Shown: piece after piece, positions 8,928 through 17,229 of the stretch
Position numbering within the stretch: the first letter of the stretch is position 1
How the letters are laid out: each line of letters starts with the position of its first letter
Assembly: GCA_965227215.1 (NCBI GenBank)
Contig: OZ245729.1
Coordinates: forward strand, 806,001 to 870,000
Length of the DNA stretch: 64,000 nt
Source: Gracilimonas sp965227215
GTDB lineage: Bacteria; Bacteroidota; Rhodothermia; Balneolales; Balneolaceae
Direction of reading: 5' to 3'
Notes under the pieces: generated by a model
What the model was told of the DNA's origin: nothing
Seen by the model: the letters and a program-made list of their open reading frames with translations, nothing else
Databases searched by the model: none
Translations under genes and position numbers: made by a program

Positions 8928-10394
8928 TCAAGGAGCCGCTGAGATAGCGGAAGTAGAATATCCGCCGAATGTATTCAACAGATCCATTAAGCCACCGGTT
9001 GGAAGCAGTGGCTCAACTCCGTAGTAAAGAGTAAGAATAGCAAGAATTGCGATGGTTCCTTTGTAGAGCAGCGTTGGTTTGAATAGCTCAACAGGCTGAT
9101 GCTCTTCACGGAAGTACAGGTACACCATTACACGAAGATAATAATACACACTGGCTGCGCTGGCTAACACACCTACAATAGCTAACCCAACCATCTCGGC
9201 ATTAATAGCTGCAGCAAATACATAGTACTTACCTACAAAACCTACCAGTGGCGGAATACCGGCCAGAGAGAATAAGAATATAGACATTGAAACACCCATC
9301 ATTGGTTCTTTATAACCAAGACCGGCAAGGTTTTGTACCTGAGTGAAATCAAGACCTTTGTTGCGTTCGTAATAAGCAATCACGCCAAAAGCACCCACAT
9401 TCATTAACGTGTAAGCAAACAGATAAAATAGAACGGCACTGTATCCTTCAAAAGTGCCGGCAGCCAAGCCAACCAACGCATAGCCGGCGTGAGCTACACT
9501 GGAATAAGCAAGCATGCGCTTTACATTATCCTGTACAAGGGCAATAATGTTACCAAAAATCATAGTTACAATTGCTATGAAGCTTAGCGCTGACTGCCAA
9601 TCCAACCCTTCCATAATCGGCAGGGCTCTGGACAGCACAAGGATTAATGCAACAAACGTTCCGGCTTTGGATGCGGTGGCCATGTAAGCGGTCAACGTGG
9701 TTGGTGTTCCCTGATACACATCCGGGGTCCACATATGAAATGGTACCGCTGATACTTTGAATAAAAACCCTACTAAAAGAAGTCCGGTTCCGGCAAGGAA
9801 TAATAAATCGGTACTTGCAGCTGCTCCTATTTCTGGGATATTCGTGGTGCCGGTGGCTCCATAGAGAAGAGCCATTCCGTATAGAAGAAAACCGGTTGAA
9901 AATGCCCCCAACAAGAAATATTTAAGAGCTGATTCGGCTCCGGCTTTTTCATTTTTGATCAACCCTGCCATCACATATAAACAAATGGACATAGTTTCCA
10001 GTCCTACAAAAAGAGTAATCAGGTCGTTTGACCCGGCAAGAGCAAGCATACCTGATGTGGCAAATAACATCAGTGCATAAATCTCACCGTAATAGTGACC
10101 TATACCCTTCAGGTAATCTTCACTGATAAAAACACAGAATACGGCTCCGGTAAGGATTACCATGTTTCCGAATGCTACCGGCCCGCCATACACCAGCATA
10201 CCGGAAAAAGCCGTATCCAGGTTGGTACCCAAAGATTGCACACTCACAATAAGGGCCGCAATCAATGAAAGAGACGTAATCCAGAAATTAAACGGACTGT
10301 CTTTTTTGAGTGATTCAACCACTATTACTACTAAACCGGCTACAGCAGTTATAACACCGGGTAGAAAAGCTTGTATGTCGCCTAAATAATCCAT
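8928..10394 (-). CDS. nuoN: NADH-quinone oxidoreductase subunit N
   Basis: 488 residues, an antiporter-like proton-pumping subunit in the membrane arm of complex I. About 14 membrane helices. The TM5 Glu ('FVGLETMSICLY') and the TM7 Lys ('LFKVSAVPFHMWTPDVY') plus a later Lys ('ATASKAGTF') that form the proton path are present. It is the last gene of the nuoL-nuoM-pterin dehydratase-nuoN unit, starting 9 bp after the pterin dehydratase. Normal length and no missing residues that I can see. Confidence 0.96.
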   Translation of the reverse strand: MDYLGDIQAFLPGVITAVAGLVVIVVESLKKDSPFNFWITSLSLIAALIVSVQSLGTNLDTAFSGMLVYGGPVAFGNMVILTGAVFCVFISEDYLKGIGHYYGEIYALMLFATSGMLALAGSNDLITLFVGLETMSICLYVMAGLIKNEKAGAESALKYFLLGAFSTGFLLYGMALLYGATGTTNIPEIGAAASTDLLFLAGTGLLLVGFLFKVSAVPFHMWTPDVYQGTPTTLTAYMATASKAGTFVALILVLSRALPIMEGLDWQSALSFIAIVTMIFGNIIALVQDNVKRMLAYSSVAHAGYALVGLAAGTFEGYSAVLFYLFAYTLMNVGAFGVIAYYERNKGLDFTQVQNLAGLGYKEPMMGVSMSIFLFSLAGIPPLVGFVGKYYVFAAAINAEMVGLAIVGVLASAASVYYYLRVMVYLYFREEHQPVELFKPTLLYKGTIAILAILTLYYGVEPLLPTGGLMDLLNTFGGYSTSAISAAP

Positions 10395-10403
10395 TCGCTA
10401 ATT

Positions 10404-10688
10404 TTATAAAACGCTTTCAATTGCTTTGGCCAAGTCCACATCTTTTTGTGTGACCTTATCTCCCACATCATGTGTATTCAAACTGATATTTACAGTGTTG
10501 TACACATTGAATAGTTGCGGATGATGAACCTGTTTTTCAGCTTCTACACCAACACGGACAATGAATCCGAGTGCTTCGCTGAAATCGTTAAATGAAAATT
10601 CCTTTTTGATAACATCGTCGCCAAGCTCCCACCCTTCTAAAGATTTCAGAGCTTCGCGAATATCCTGTTCTGAAAGTGGTTGTGCCAT
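10404..10688 (-). CDS. 4a-hydroxytetrahydrobiopterin dehydratase (PCD/DCoH family)
   Basis: About 94 residues from the ATG at 10688, which lies just after the nuoM stop (10690); a start at 10715 inside nuoM is possible but less likely. The family dehydrates 4a-hydroxytetrahydropterin during pterin cofactor recycling. The active-site region 'VHHPQLFNVYN' followed by 'VNISLNTHDVG' matches the PCD signature with its paired His residues. It sits between nuoM and nuoN and must be co-transcribed with them. No aromatic amino-acid hydroxylase is visible in the window, so its substrate here is unclear. In other bacteria PCD-like proteins have also been tied to molybdopterin metabolism; whether that applies here is unknown. 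Confidence 0.9.
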   Translation of the reverse strand: MAQPLSEQDIREALKSLEGWELGDDVIKKEFSFNDFSEALGFIVRVGVEAEKQVHHPQLFNVYNTVNISLNTHDVGDKVTQKDVDLAKAIESVL

Positions 10689-10689
10689 G

Positions 10690-12300
10690 TTACTTGGATG
10701 CCATTTGTGATTCAACCTGATCTACGTCATAGAATCTTGCAGTCCAGTCAGGAAGGTCTTCATCAAGTTTTGACTGTTCAATTACAGCCATACTTTTTTC
10801 CTGAGACGCTTCAATTAATTCCTCAACCTGTGCTTCTGAATATTTCGTAAAGTCAACCGGGTGGATTCCAATCCAGAACATTAATATTACCAAGGGAACC
10901 AATAGCCCGATTTCACGACCATTCAGATCAACTAATTTTTCATTTTCTTCATTGGTCAGTGGTCCAAACATAACTCTTTGGAACATCCATAACATATATA
11001 CCGCAGCCAGAATAACACCGGTTGTAGCCAGTATCGCGAACACCTTGTTATTGTATAGTTCAGAGAAGAATGAACCGTTCAAAATCAAAAATTCACCCAC
11101 AAAACCATTTAGTCCCGGAAGACCTATGGAAGCCAGTGTGGCAATCATAAACATCACGGTAAATACCGGTACTTTCTTGGCAATACCACCAAAATCCTTA
11201 ATCATTCGGGTGTGGCGGCGATCATAAATCATCCCTACAATAAGGAAAAGAGCTCCGGTTGAAAGTCCGTGATTAATCATCTGGATGATAGCTCCCTGTA
11301 CGGCAACTGTATTCAGTGCAAAAATTCCTAATACAACAAAACCTAAGTGACTAACCGAAGAATAGGCTACCAATTTCTTCACATCTTTCTGAACCATAGC
11401 AACCAGAGCTCCATAAATAATTCCGATCACGGCAAGTGTAGCCATCCAGGGAGCAAATTCCATAAAAGCATTTGGGAAGATTGGCAGACAAACACGGATC
11501 AATCCATAAGTTCCCATCTTAAGCATAATGGCTGCAAGTACAACCGACCCGGCCGTTGGTGCCTCGGTGTGTGCATACGGCAACCATGTATGGAAAGGGA
11601 AAAGGGGCACTTTGATACAAAACGCCAGTGCAAAAGCCAGGAATAAATAGGTCTGCTCAACTAACCCTATGGTGTACATATCACCGGAGAGAAATCTCCA
11701 GTCGGTTGTAAAGCTGGTTCCGCCTCCCATTGCAGCTCCGGCATCATATCCGAGATAAATCAGCCCAACAAGCATAATCAAAGAACCAACCAGTGTATAG
11801 ATAAAGAATTTAATAGTGGCCTGAATACGTCCGGCTCCACCCCAAATTCCGATCAGGAAGTACATCGGGATCAGCGATAGTTCAAAGAACACATAAAAAA
11901 CCATCAGGTCGAGTGATGCAAAAACACCAAGAGAGGCTGTTTGCAATAACAATAACATACTTAAATAACCCGCGAGATGTTTTTTCACGGAACTCCATGA
12001 AGATAGAATCACAATGGGTCCCATGAAGGTAGTCAGCATAAATAGAAGCAAACTCAATCCGTCCAGACCGACCAGGTATTTAATATCCAGGGATTCCATC
12101 AATCGGCCACCTTCGGTCAGGAACTGAGGTGTTCCGGAAGCTGCTACATCAAAACTAAACATCAGAGGCAGTGAAGCCACAAAGGTCAGGCTGGTCACTA
12201 ATAGGGCGATCCACTTACGGGATGTTTCATTCCTGATCAGCAAAATCAGCGGAATGCCTAACAGTGGTAAATAAATAACGATATTTAAAAGAGTTTCCAT
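10690..12300 (-). CDS. nuoM: NADH-quinone oxidoreductase subunit M
   Basis: 536 residues, the second antiporter-like proton pump of complex I. The TM5 Glu ('FYVFFELSLIPMYF') and TM7 Lys ('FCIKVPLFPFHTWLP') are both present, followed by 'HTEAPTAGSVVLA' and a further conserved Lys ('MLKMGTYG'). The C-terminus carries about 60 soluble residues rich in Glu and Lys. It starts 17 bp after nuoL and runs into the pterin dehydratase gene with a 1-bp gap, so translation is probably coupled. Confidence 0.96.
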   Translation of the reverse strand: METLLNIVIYLPLLGIPLILLIRNETSRKWIALLVTSLTFVASLPLMFSFDVAASGTPQFLTEGGRLMESLDIKYLVGLDGLSLLLFMLTTFMGPIVILSSWSSVKKHLAGYLSMLLLLQTASLGVFASLDLMVFYVFFELSLIPMYFLIGIWGGAGRIQATIKFFIYTLVGSLIMLVGLIYLGYDAGAAMGGGTSFTTDWRFLSGDMYTIGLVEQTYLFLAFALAFCIKVPLFPFHTWLPYAHTEAPTAGSVVLAAIMLKMGTYGLIRVCLPIFPNAFMEFAPWMATLAVIGIIYGALVAMVQKDVKKLVAYSSVSHLGFVVLGIFALNTVAVQGAIIQMINHGLSTGALFLIVGMIYDRRHTRMIKDFGGIAKKVPVFTVMFMIATLASIGLPGLNGFVGEFLILNGSFFSELYNNKVFAILATTGVILAAVYMLWMFQRVMFGPLTNEENEKLVDLNGREIGLLVPLVILMFWIGIHPVDFTKYSEAQVEELIEASQEKSMAVIEQSKLDEDLPDWTARFYDVDQVESQMASK

Positions 12301-12317
12301 CTACTAATCAGTGACAA

Positions 12318-14339
12318 TTACATTATCATTAAATAAAGGATCACAATCACGCCTATTACAAAAGCCAGCGCATAACTTGAAACCACCCCGGTTTGTACGT
12401 ATCGGAATAGGCTACCGAAAAGTCGAACTGTTCCTGCTGTGGCATTTACAATACCATCCACTACTTTCATATCGAAGACGGCAAGTACTTTATCGGAAAA
12501 TTTCACAATAGGATCTGATACCAACCCTTCGTATACCTCATCAAGGTTGTACTTGTCTTTCCATGTTTGGTAAAAACCACCGAATCGATCGGCTAACTTG
12601 GCATCCGATTCCAGCTGCTGATTGTTATTATACATTCTGAATGCGGTATATACACCGGCAATAGCAATCACGATGGAAGTACCCATTAGCGCCCACTCAA
12701 TACCGTGCGAAAGCGTGAGCTCATAGTCTGCAGTGATATTATATAACCAGTTGTGAAGCAAGTTTATGTGAGCTTCCTCGTGCGTGAATGTTTCTACAAT
12801 AAAATTTGGAACGCCTAAAAAACCACCTACGGTGGCTAACCCGGCCAATGTCCATAAAGGAATAGTCATAGTAGCGGGGCTTTCGTGTAAGTACTTCTCT
12901 GCCCCAATAGCTTCTTTAAATCGCTGACCCAACTTGAACTCTCCATGGAAAGTTGTAAGTGTAAGCCGGAACATATAGAAAGCCGTGAGAAACGCAGTAA
13001 TGATACCAACCACCCAAAGTGCCATATACATATAGCTTCCAAATTCTCCCGCACCCGCATTAGCTGTCATTGCCAATACTTCATCTTTAGAAAAGAACCC
13101 GGCTAATGGTGGAATACCGGCAATTGCGATGGTAGAAATCATGAAAGTCTTATAAGTAGATGGCATATATTTTCGAAGCCCACCCATATTTCTCATATCC
13201 TGGGGGTCGAAATGCACATCCTTACCTTCATGCTCAAGTTCATGCTCCACATGATGCATTGCATGAATAACTGAACCAGAACCAAGGAACAGGCAAGCCT
13301 TGAAAAATGCGTGTGTCACAACATGAAACATGGCAGCGGTAAAACCACCTGCACCCAGCGCAAGAAACATATAGCCCAACTGAGATACAGTAGAATAAGC
13401 AAGTACGCTCTTAATATCATTTTGCGTGATGGCTATGGTTGCAGCAACAATGGCGGTCAGCGCACCGATAACAGCTACAATCAGCATCACTTCCGGAGAC
13501 ATCACAAACATCGGCGACATTCGGGAAATCAGGTAAATACCTGAGGTTACCATCGTAGCTGCGTGGATAAGGGCAGAAACCGGAGTCGGGCCTGCCATCG
13601 CATCGGGCAGCCATACAAATAAAGGAATTTGTGCAGACTTACCGGTGGCTCCGATAAACATCAGCAAGCCAATGGTGAAAGTATACTCGCTAGAGAAGGC
13701 CTCAAGGTTTCCGAGAATCACATCAAAGTTCAGGCTTCCCACCGTTTGGAAAACCATAAACATGGCAATCAGGAATGCAAAGTCACCGATACGGTTATAT
13801 ATAAAAGCTTTTTTGGCGGCATCAGACTTTGCCATGTCGGTGTACCAGAAACCAATCAACAGATAAGAACAAACACCTACTCCCTCCCATCCAAGAAAAA
13901 GCAACAGCAGATTGTTACCCAAAACCAGATTCAGCATCGCGAAGATGAAAAGGTTCAGATACGCAAAAAACTTCCAATAGCCTTCATCATCCGCCATATA
14001 CCCCATTGAGTATAGGTGAATAAGAAAACCGACACCGGTCACAACCAGTGTCATCATAATAGAAAGCTGATCGAGACGATAAGCTATATCAACACTAAAG
14101 CTGCCCACTTCCATCCAGGTGAACAGTTTATATACTACTACCTCAGACTCTGCATTGATATTGAGGAAGAAATATACCGCAATAGCAAAAGGTATAAATA
14201 CGGCCAGGTTGGCAATCAACCCTATGAGTTGCTTCTTGTTTCTATAGTTCTCTGCGAACAGGCCGATTATTCCGTTAATCAGAAAACCAGCTAATGGAAG
14301 AGCAATTATGAGTGAAAACAGCGCCGTAGCGGATTCCAT
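12318..14339 (-). CDS. nuoL: NADH-quinone oxidoreductase subunit L
   Basis: 673 residues, the distal proton-pumping subunit of complex I. Conserved TM5 Glu ('LLFLGWEGVGVCSYLLIG'), TM7 Lys ('ATGKSAQIPLFVWLPDAM') and the 'GPTPVSALIHAATMVTSG' helix are present; the C-terminal half contains the long lateral helix and a final membrane anchor (about 650-670). First gene of the local nuo block, transcribed divergently from the Mrp operon. nuoK and nuoJ, which usually precede it, lie about 9.3 kb away on the same strand beyond the Mrp block. Confidence 0.96.
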   Translation of the reverse strand: MESATALFSLIIALPLAGFLINGIIGLFAENYRNKKQLIGLIANLAVFIPFAIAVYFFLNINAESEVVVYKLFTWMEVGSFSVDIAYRLDQLSIMMTLVVTGVGFLIHLYSMGYMADDEGYWKFFAYLNLFIFAMLNLVLGNNLLLLFLGWEGVGVCSYLLIGFWYTDMAKSDAAKKAFIYNRIGDFAFLIAMFMVFQTVGSLNFDVILGNLEAFSSEYTFTIGLLMFIGATGKSAQIPLFVWLPDAMAGPTPVSALIHAATMVTSGIYLISRMSPMFVMSPEVMLIVAVIGALTAIVAATIAITQNDIKSVLAYSTVSQLGYMFLALGAGGFTAAMFHVVTHAFFKACLFLGSGSVIHAMHHVEHELEHEGKDVHFDPQDMRNMGGLRKYMPSTYKTFMISTIAIAGIPPLAGFFSKDEVLAMTANAGAGEFGSYMYMALWVVGIITAFLTAFYMFRLTLTTFHGEFKLGQRFKEAIGAEKYLHESPATMTIPLWTLAGLATVGGFLGVPNFIVETFTHEEAHINLLHNWLYNITADYELTLSHGIEWALMGTSIVIAIAGVYTAFRMYNNNQQLESDAKLADRFGGFYQTWKDKYNLDEVYEGLVSDPIVKFSDKVLAVFDMKVVDGIVNATAGTVRLFGSLFRYVQTGVVSSYALAFVIGVIVILYLMIM

Positions 14340-14712
14340 TTATTAAACTTTGTTTTGATTTCTGTAAAAACAAAGCCGCGACAGGCACGGCTCCGAAATG
14401 GATGGCAAAGATACAAAAAACTATAGGAAGGTAAAGACAGTTTTCTATGATTTTCACCTAAAAGTTTCGCAACTAAAAGTCTGCGCTCGACAGCAGATCT
14501 CTACAACAACCCCAAGAATACAAATTTAATAAGAGCTCGATGATACCAAGCTCAAAAATAATGTTTAAAGTTGTCAAAAATTGAACCGATAAATGGGTTT
14601 GACTTTATTAATGCAAAATGTAAACAACTGCCTCGATTTTCATTTCGGGTAATTCTTATAATTTGTATGTTTGAGGCCGTAAAATTCTACTGGAACTGAA
14701 TAAACTAAAAAT
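14340..14712. promoter_or_regulatory. divergent promoter region nuoL / mrpE
   Basis: A 373-bp AT-rich gap with no gene. On the minus strand, TATCTTTG (14413-14406) matches the Bacteroidota TAnnTTTG element 67 bp before nuoL; no TTG lies at the right distance upstream. On the plus strand, TATGTTTG (14666-14673) matches the same element 40 bp before the TTG start of mrpE, also without a clear -33 TTG. Both are candidates only. No RNA gene or strong hairpin was recognised. Confidence 0.4.
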
Positions 14713-15270
14713 TTGAAGTCTTTATCCGCTCAAAGCCTGATTGTTTCTTTCCTCACCCTCATGGTGTTTTGGTATATCATGAGTGGCTTTTTTGATGTGA
14801 TTCATACCATCATGGGGATCATCAGTGTGTCTATCGTGATGGCTATCAACTATAAGTTGAAAGCTTTTTCTTTTTACGATGATGAAAAGGATGTAATTAA
14901 CGACCTCCGTTTATTTTACATGCCATGGTATTTTGTTTGGCTATTTTGGCAAATCATTGTGTCGGGAATTCATGTGGCTAAAATTTTATTGAGCCCATCA
15001 CTTCCAATTAAAACTTCCATGGTCCGGTTCAAAGTAAATTATCCAAACCCCCACGCCAAAATGATACTTGGCAACTCCATCACTCTTACACCGGGTACCC
15101 TTACTGTAGATATAAATGGAGACGAATTTATTGTCCATGCAATCTCCCCTGAATCTTTTGAAGGTATAGCGAGCGATAAAATGCCAAAACAGGTGCTTAA
15201 ACTTTTTACAAACGAGATGCACGACGTTGTCTCAGATTTTGAAGTAATTCACAGTAAGGAGGAACTGTAA
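14713..15270 (+). CDS. mrpE: Mrp-type cation/proton antiporter subunit E
   Basis: 185 residues beginning at a TTG codon; no in-frame ATG upstream is plausible. The N-terminal half holds two to three membrane segments (about 8-45 and 65-90), followed by a soluble C-terminal domain with the MrpE-like 'MILGNSITLTPGTLTVDI' stretch (about 117-134), then 'FIVHAISPE'. MrpE is a small assembly/stability subunit of Mrp Na+/H+ antiporters and the related Mbh hydrogenase. First gene of the operon; its stop overlaps mrpF by one base. Confidence 0.9.
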   Translation: MKSLSAQSLIVSFLTLMVFWYIMSGFFDVIHTIMGIISVSIVMAINYKLKAFSFYDDEKDVINDLRLFYMPWYFVWLFWQIIVSGIHVAKILLSPSLPIKTSMVRFKVNYPNPHAKMILGNSITLTPGTLTVDINGDEFIVHAISPESFEGIASDKMPKQVLKLFTNEMHDVVSDFEVIHSKEEL

Positions 15271-15551
15271 TGGATTCTTTCTTTCTATACAGTGCGGTAG
15301 TGTTAACAGCTATTATTGTAGTGCCAGCTTACCGTGTATTACAAGGACCCACGGTTTTCGATCGCTTAGTAGGAACGAATGCTATAGCTACAAAAACTAT
15401 TGTTCTCATTTGCCTTGTTGGATTTATATTTGACCGCATCGACATGTTTATAGATATCACATTGGCTTATGCCATCCTCGGTTTTATAGGGTCGCTTACC
15501 ATTGCAAAGTATTTTTCATCCGAAAAAGTAGATGTTCGCTTCGATGATTGA
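15270..15551 (+). CDS. mrpF: Mrp-type antiporter subunit F
   Basis: 93 residues with three membrane helices. The family core 'RVLQGPTVFDRLVGTNAI' lies at about 22-39 and includes the conserved Pro-Asp-Arg pattern; a second conserved Asp is in 'IDITLAYAILGFIG' (about 61-74). MrpF has been linked to cation and bile-salt efflux in other Mrp systems. It overlaps the preceding mrpE stop (TAATG) and the following mrpG start, so the genes are translationally coupled. Confidence 0.92.
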   Translation: MDSFFLYSAVVLTAIIVVPAYRVLQGPTVFDRLVGTNAIATKTIVLICLVGFIFDRIDMFIDITLAYAILGFIGSLTIAKYFSSEKVDVRFDD

Positions 15552-15873
15552 TTTAACTTCTATATTGACCATCGTATTTGTTGTAGCAGGCATCTTCTTT
15601 TTGCTTGTGGGAAGTGTGGGTATTATCCGCCTGCCCGATTTTTATTCCCGCACTCACGCCACCAGTAAAAGCGACACGCTCGGAATGATCCTGATTATTA
15701 TCGGGCTGATTATTTTTGAAGGCCTGACCATCAATAGCGGAAAACTGGTATTGGTATTACTGTTTATTATGCTGGCCAATCCCATTGGAGCGCACGCCCT
15801 GGCCCGGGCAGCTTACAATGCCGGCCTCAAACCCCTGCTTCCCGAAAACAAAAAAGACAAAAAGGAAGGCTGA
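15544..15873 (+). CDS. mrpG: Mrp-type antiporter subunit G
   Basis: 109 residues from the ATG at 15544, which overlaps the mrpF stop by 8 bp; an earlier ATG at 15532 is possible. Three membrane helices with the MrpG signature 'GSVGIIRLPDFYSRTHATSKSDTLG' region at about 22-46 and 'MLANPIGAHALARAAY' near 80-95. A Lys-rich tail follows. Length and motif order are normal for the family. Confidence 0.92.
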   Translation: MIDLTSILTIVFVVAGIFFLLVGSVGIIRLPDFYSRTHATSKSDTLGMILIIIGLIIFEGLTINSGKLVLVLLFIMLANPIGAHALARAAYNAGLKPLLPENKKDKKEG

Positions 15874-16118
15874 TGTACTGGGAACTTGAACTCATATTAT
15901 TCATCTTTTTGCTGATCACAGCTTATATCGCTCTCGAAGCAAAGGATTTACTTATTTCAGTAGTCATGTTGACTGTATTCAGTTTTTTGATGGCACTAAT
16001 GTTTACAACTATGGGAGCCGTAGATGTAGGATTCACGGAAGCTGTAGTAGGAGCCGGGGTTACCGGTATTTTGTTAATCGTAGCAATCTTTCAAACCACT
16101 TTTAAGACAGAAGATTGA
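15873..16118 (+). CDS. MrpA C-terminal-type subunit (DUF4040 / MbhD-like)
   Basis: 81 residues, three membrane helices. The sequence 'EAKDLLISVVMLTVFS' and 'DVGFTEAVVGAGVTGIL' match the DUF4040 domain, which in Bacillus-type Mrp is part of the C-terminal extension of MrpA and in Mbh-type complexes is the stand-alone subunit MbhD. Here it is separate, as in Mbh. The conserved Glu in 'FTEAVVG' aligns with the NuoJ-like helix. It abuts mrpG by one base and the following gene by 4 bp. Confidence 0.85.
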   Translation: MYWELELILFIFLLITAYIALEAKDLLISVVMLTVFSFLMALMFTTMGAVDVGFTEAVVGAGVTGILLIVAIFQTTFKTED

Positions 16119-16438
16119 AGTACATAAAGCTATTTATCATCATGGCATTTACCACCGTGTTGCTTTTTGCAGCATCGGACTTGCCCTATCGTGGAGATCC
16201 TGATAACCAGATGAATCAGGAAGTAAGTATGACCGGTACTAAAGTGCCCGGCAACTATTATATACAAGAAGCTTACAACGATGCCCACACCCCTAACATC
16301 GTAACAGTGATTTTGGGTGACTATCGTAGTATTGATACCTTGGGTGAGCAAATTGTGATCTTTACGGCCGGTCTCATCACTTTTTTACTGTTAAGAAACC
16401 GAAAAGAAGAAGTCGAAGGAGAGCGCGATGACCAATAA
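16115..16438 (+). CDS. MrpA C-terminal-type subunit (MbhE-like)
   Basis: 107 residues starting at TTG (16115), overlapping the previous TGA. One N-terminal membrane helix (about 3-21), a periplasmic stretch containing 'HTPNIVTVILGDYRSIDTLGE' in outline (about 58-78), and a second helix (79-95). The 'VTVILGDYRSIDTLGE' pattern is characteristic of MbhE and of the matching segment near the end of MrpA. As with the DUF4040 gene before it, this is a separate gene rather than part of a large MrpA. Confidence 0.82.
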   Translation: MKYIKLFIIMAFTTVLLFAASDLPYRGDPDNQMNQEVSMTGTKVPGNYYIQEAYNDAHTPNIVTVILGDYRSIDTLGEQIVIFTAGLITFLLLRNRKEEVEGERDDQ

Positions 16439-16868
16439 AGAACACAGCCCTATTATTTTGCTGGGCTCACGTTTTTTGAGTCCATATATCATGCTTTTTG
16501 GCTTTTATGTAATTTTCCACGGGCATTATTCCCCCGGTGGTGGGTTTCAGGGTGGGACATTATTGGCGGCTTCCCTGTTATTAGTCCGCATTGCAAGCGG
16601 TACCGAAATTGCCAGCATTCATTTTAAAGATTATTTGGCAACACCCTATGCAGCCCTTGGAGTACTCATTTATTTCGGAACGGGGCTAGTGGCTGTTTTT
16701 ACCGGCGGATATTTTCTCGATTACGAACAATTACCCATCCCCGGGCTTGAAGCAGCCGATCTTCGTTATTGGGGAATTCTGATTATCGAGTTGGGAATCG
16801 GACTCACCGTAATGACCGTTCTCGTCCTGATCTATGACAATATGGTTAAAGGAGAAGACTATGCTTGA
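16428..16868 (+). CDS. mrpB: Mrp-type antiporter subunit B
   Basis: 146 residues with four membrane helices. The MrpB/MnhB signature 'GHYSPGGGFQGGTLLAASL' lies at about 30-48. The remaining helices include 'DLRYWGILIIELGIGLTV' (about 115-132). It overlaps the MbhE-like gene by 11 bp and mrpC by 8 bp. Normal length for a stand-alone MrpB domain. Confidence 0.92.
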   Translation: MTNKEHSPIILLGSRFLSPYIMLFGFYVIFHGHYSPGGGFQGGTLLAASLLLVRIASGTEIASIHFKDYLATPYAALGVLIYFGTGLVAVFTGGYFLDYEQLPIPGLEAADLRYWGILIIELGIGLTVMTVLVLIYDNMVKGEDYA

Positions 16869-17229
16869 TTTCTTTCTAGGACATTACGCCTATTGGTTTA
16901 CCATCATATTACTGGCACTGGGTTTGTATGGAATGCTTTTGAAAAAGAATCTGGTAAAGAAAACCATCGGACTGTCTATTTTTCAAGCCGGTGTAATTCT
17001 GTTTTTTGTTTCTGTAGCGATGAAGGAAGGCGCCACGGTACCTGTTAAAGCCTATGGTTTACCTGTAACAGAAGTATCCAATTATATGAACGCACTTCCT
17101 CACACCTTAATGCTGACCGCTATTGTGGTGGGTGTAGCAACATTGGGAGTCGCCTTTGCCCTTTTGATTAACATCTATAATCGCTACGGCACCCTTAACG
17201 AAGAAGAACTTTTAGATAAGATTCAATGA
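16861..17229 (+). CDS. mrpC: Mrp-type antiporter subunit C (NuoK-like)
   Basis: 122 residues from ATG 16861, which overlaps the mrpB stop; this start is preferred over 16834 because it matches family length. Three helices in the MrpC/NuoK pattern: 'GLYGMLLKKNLVKKTIGLSIFQAGVILF' (about 20-47, quoted in outline) and 'HTLMLTAIVVGVATLGVAFAL' (about 82-102). MrpC forms the NuoK-like link between antiporter subunits. Coupled to the next gene by a 4-bp overlap. Confidence 0.9.
   Translation: MLDFFLGHYAYWFTIILLALGLYGMLLKKNLVKKTIGLSIFQAGVILFFVSVAMKEGATVPVKAYGLPVTEVSNYMNALPHTLMLTAIVVGVATLGVAFALLINIYNRYGTLNEEELLDKIQ

Noticed and set aside
16428..17229. mrpB and mrpC read as parts of a larger fused MrpA
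   Set aside because: Separate stop and start codons with 8-bp overlap, and each matches a complete stand-alone family.
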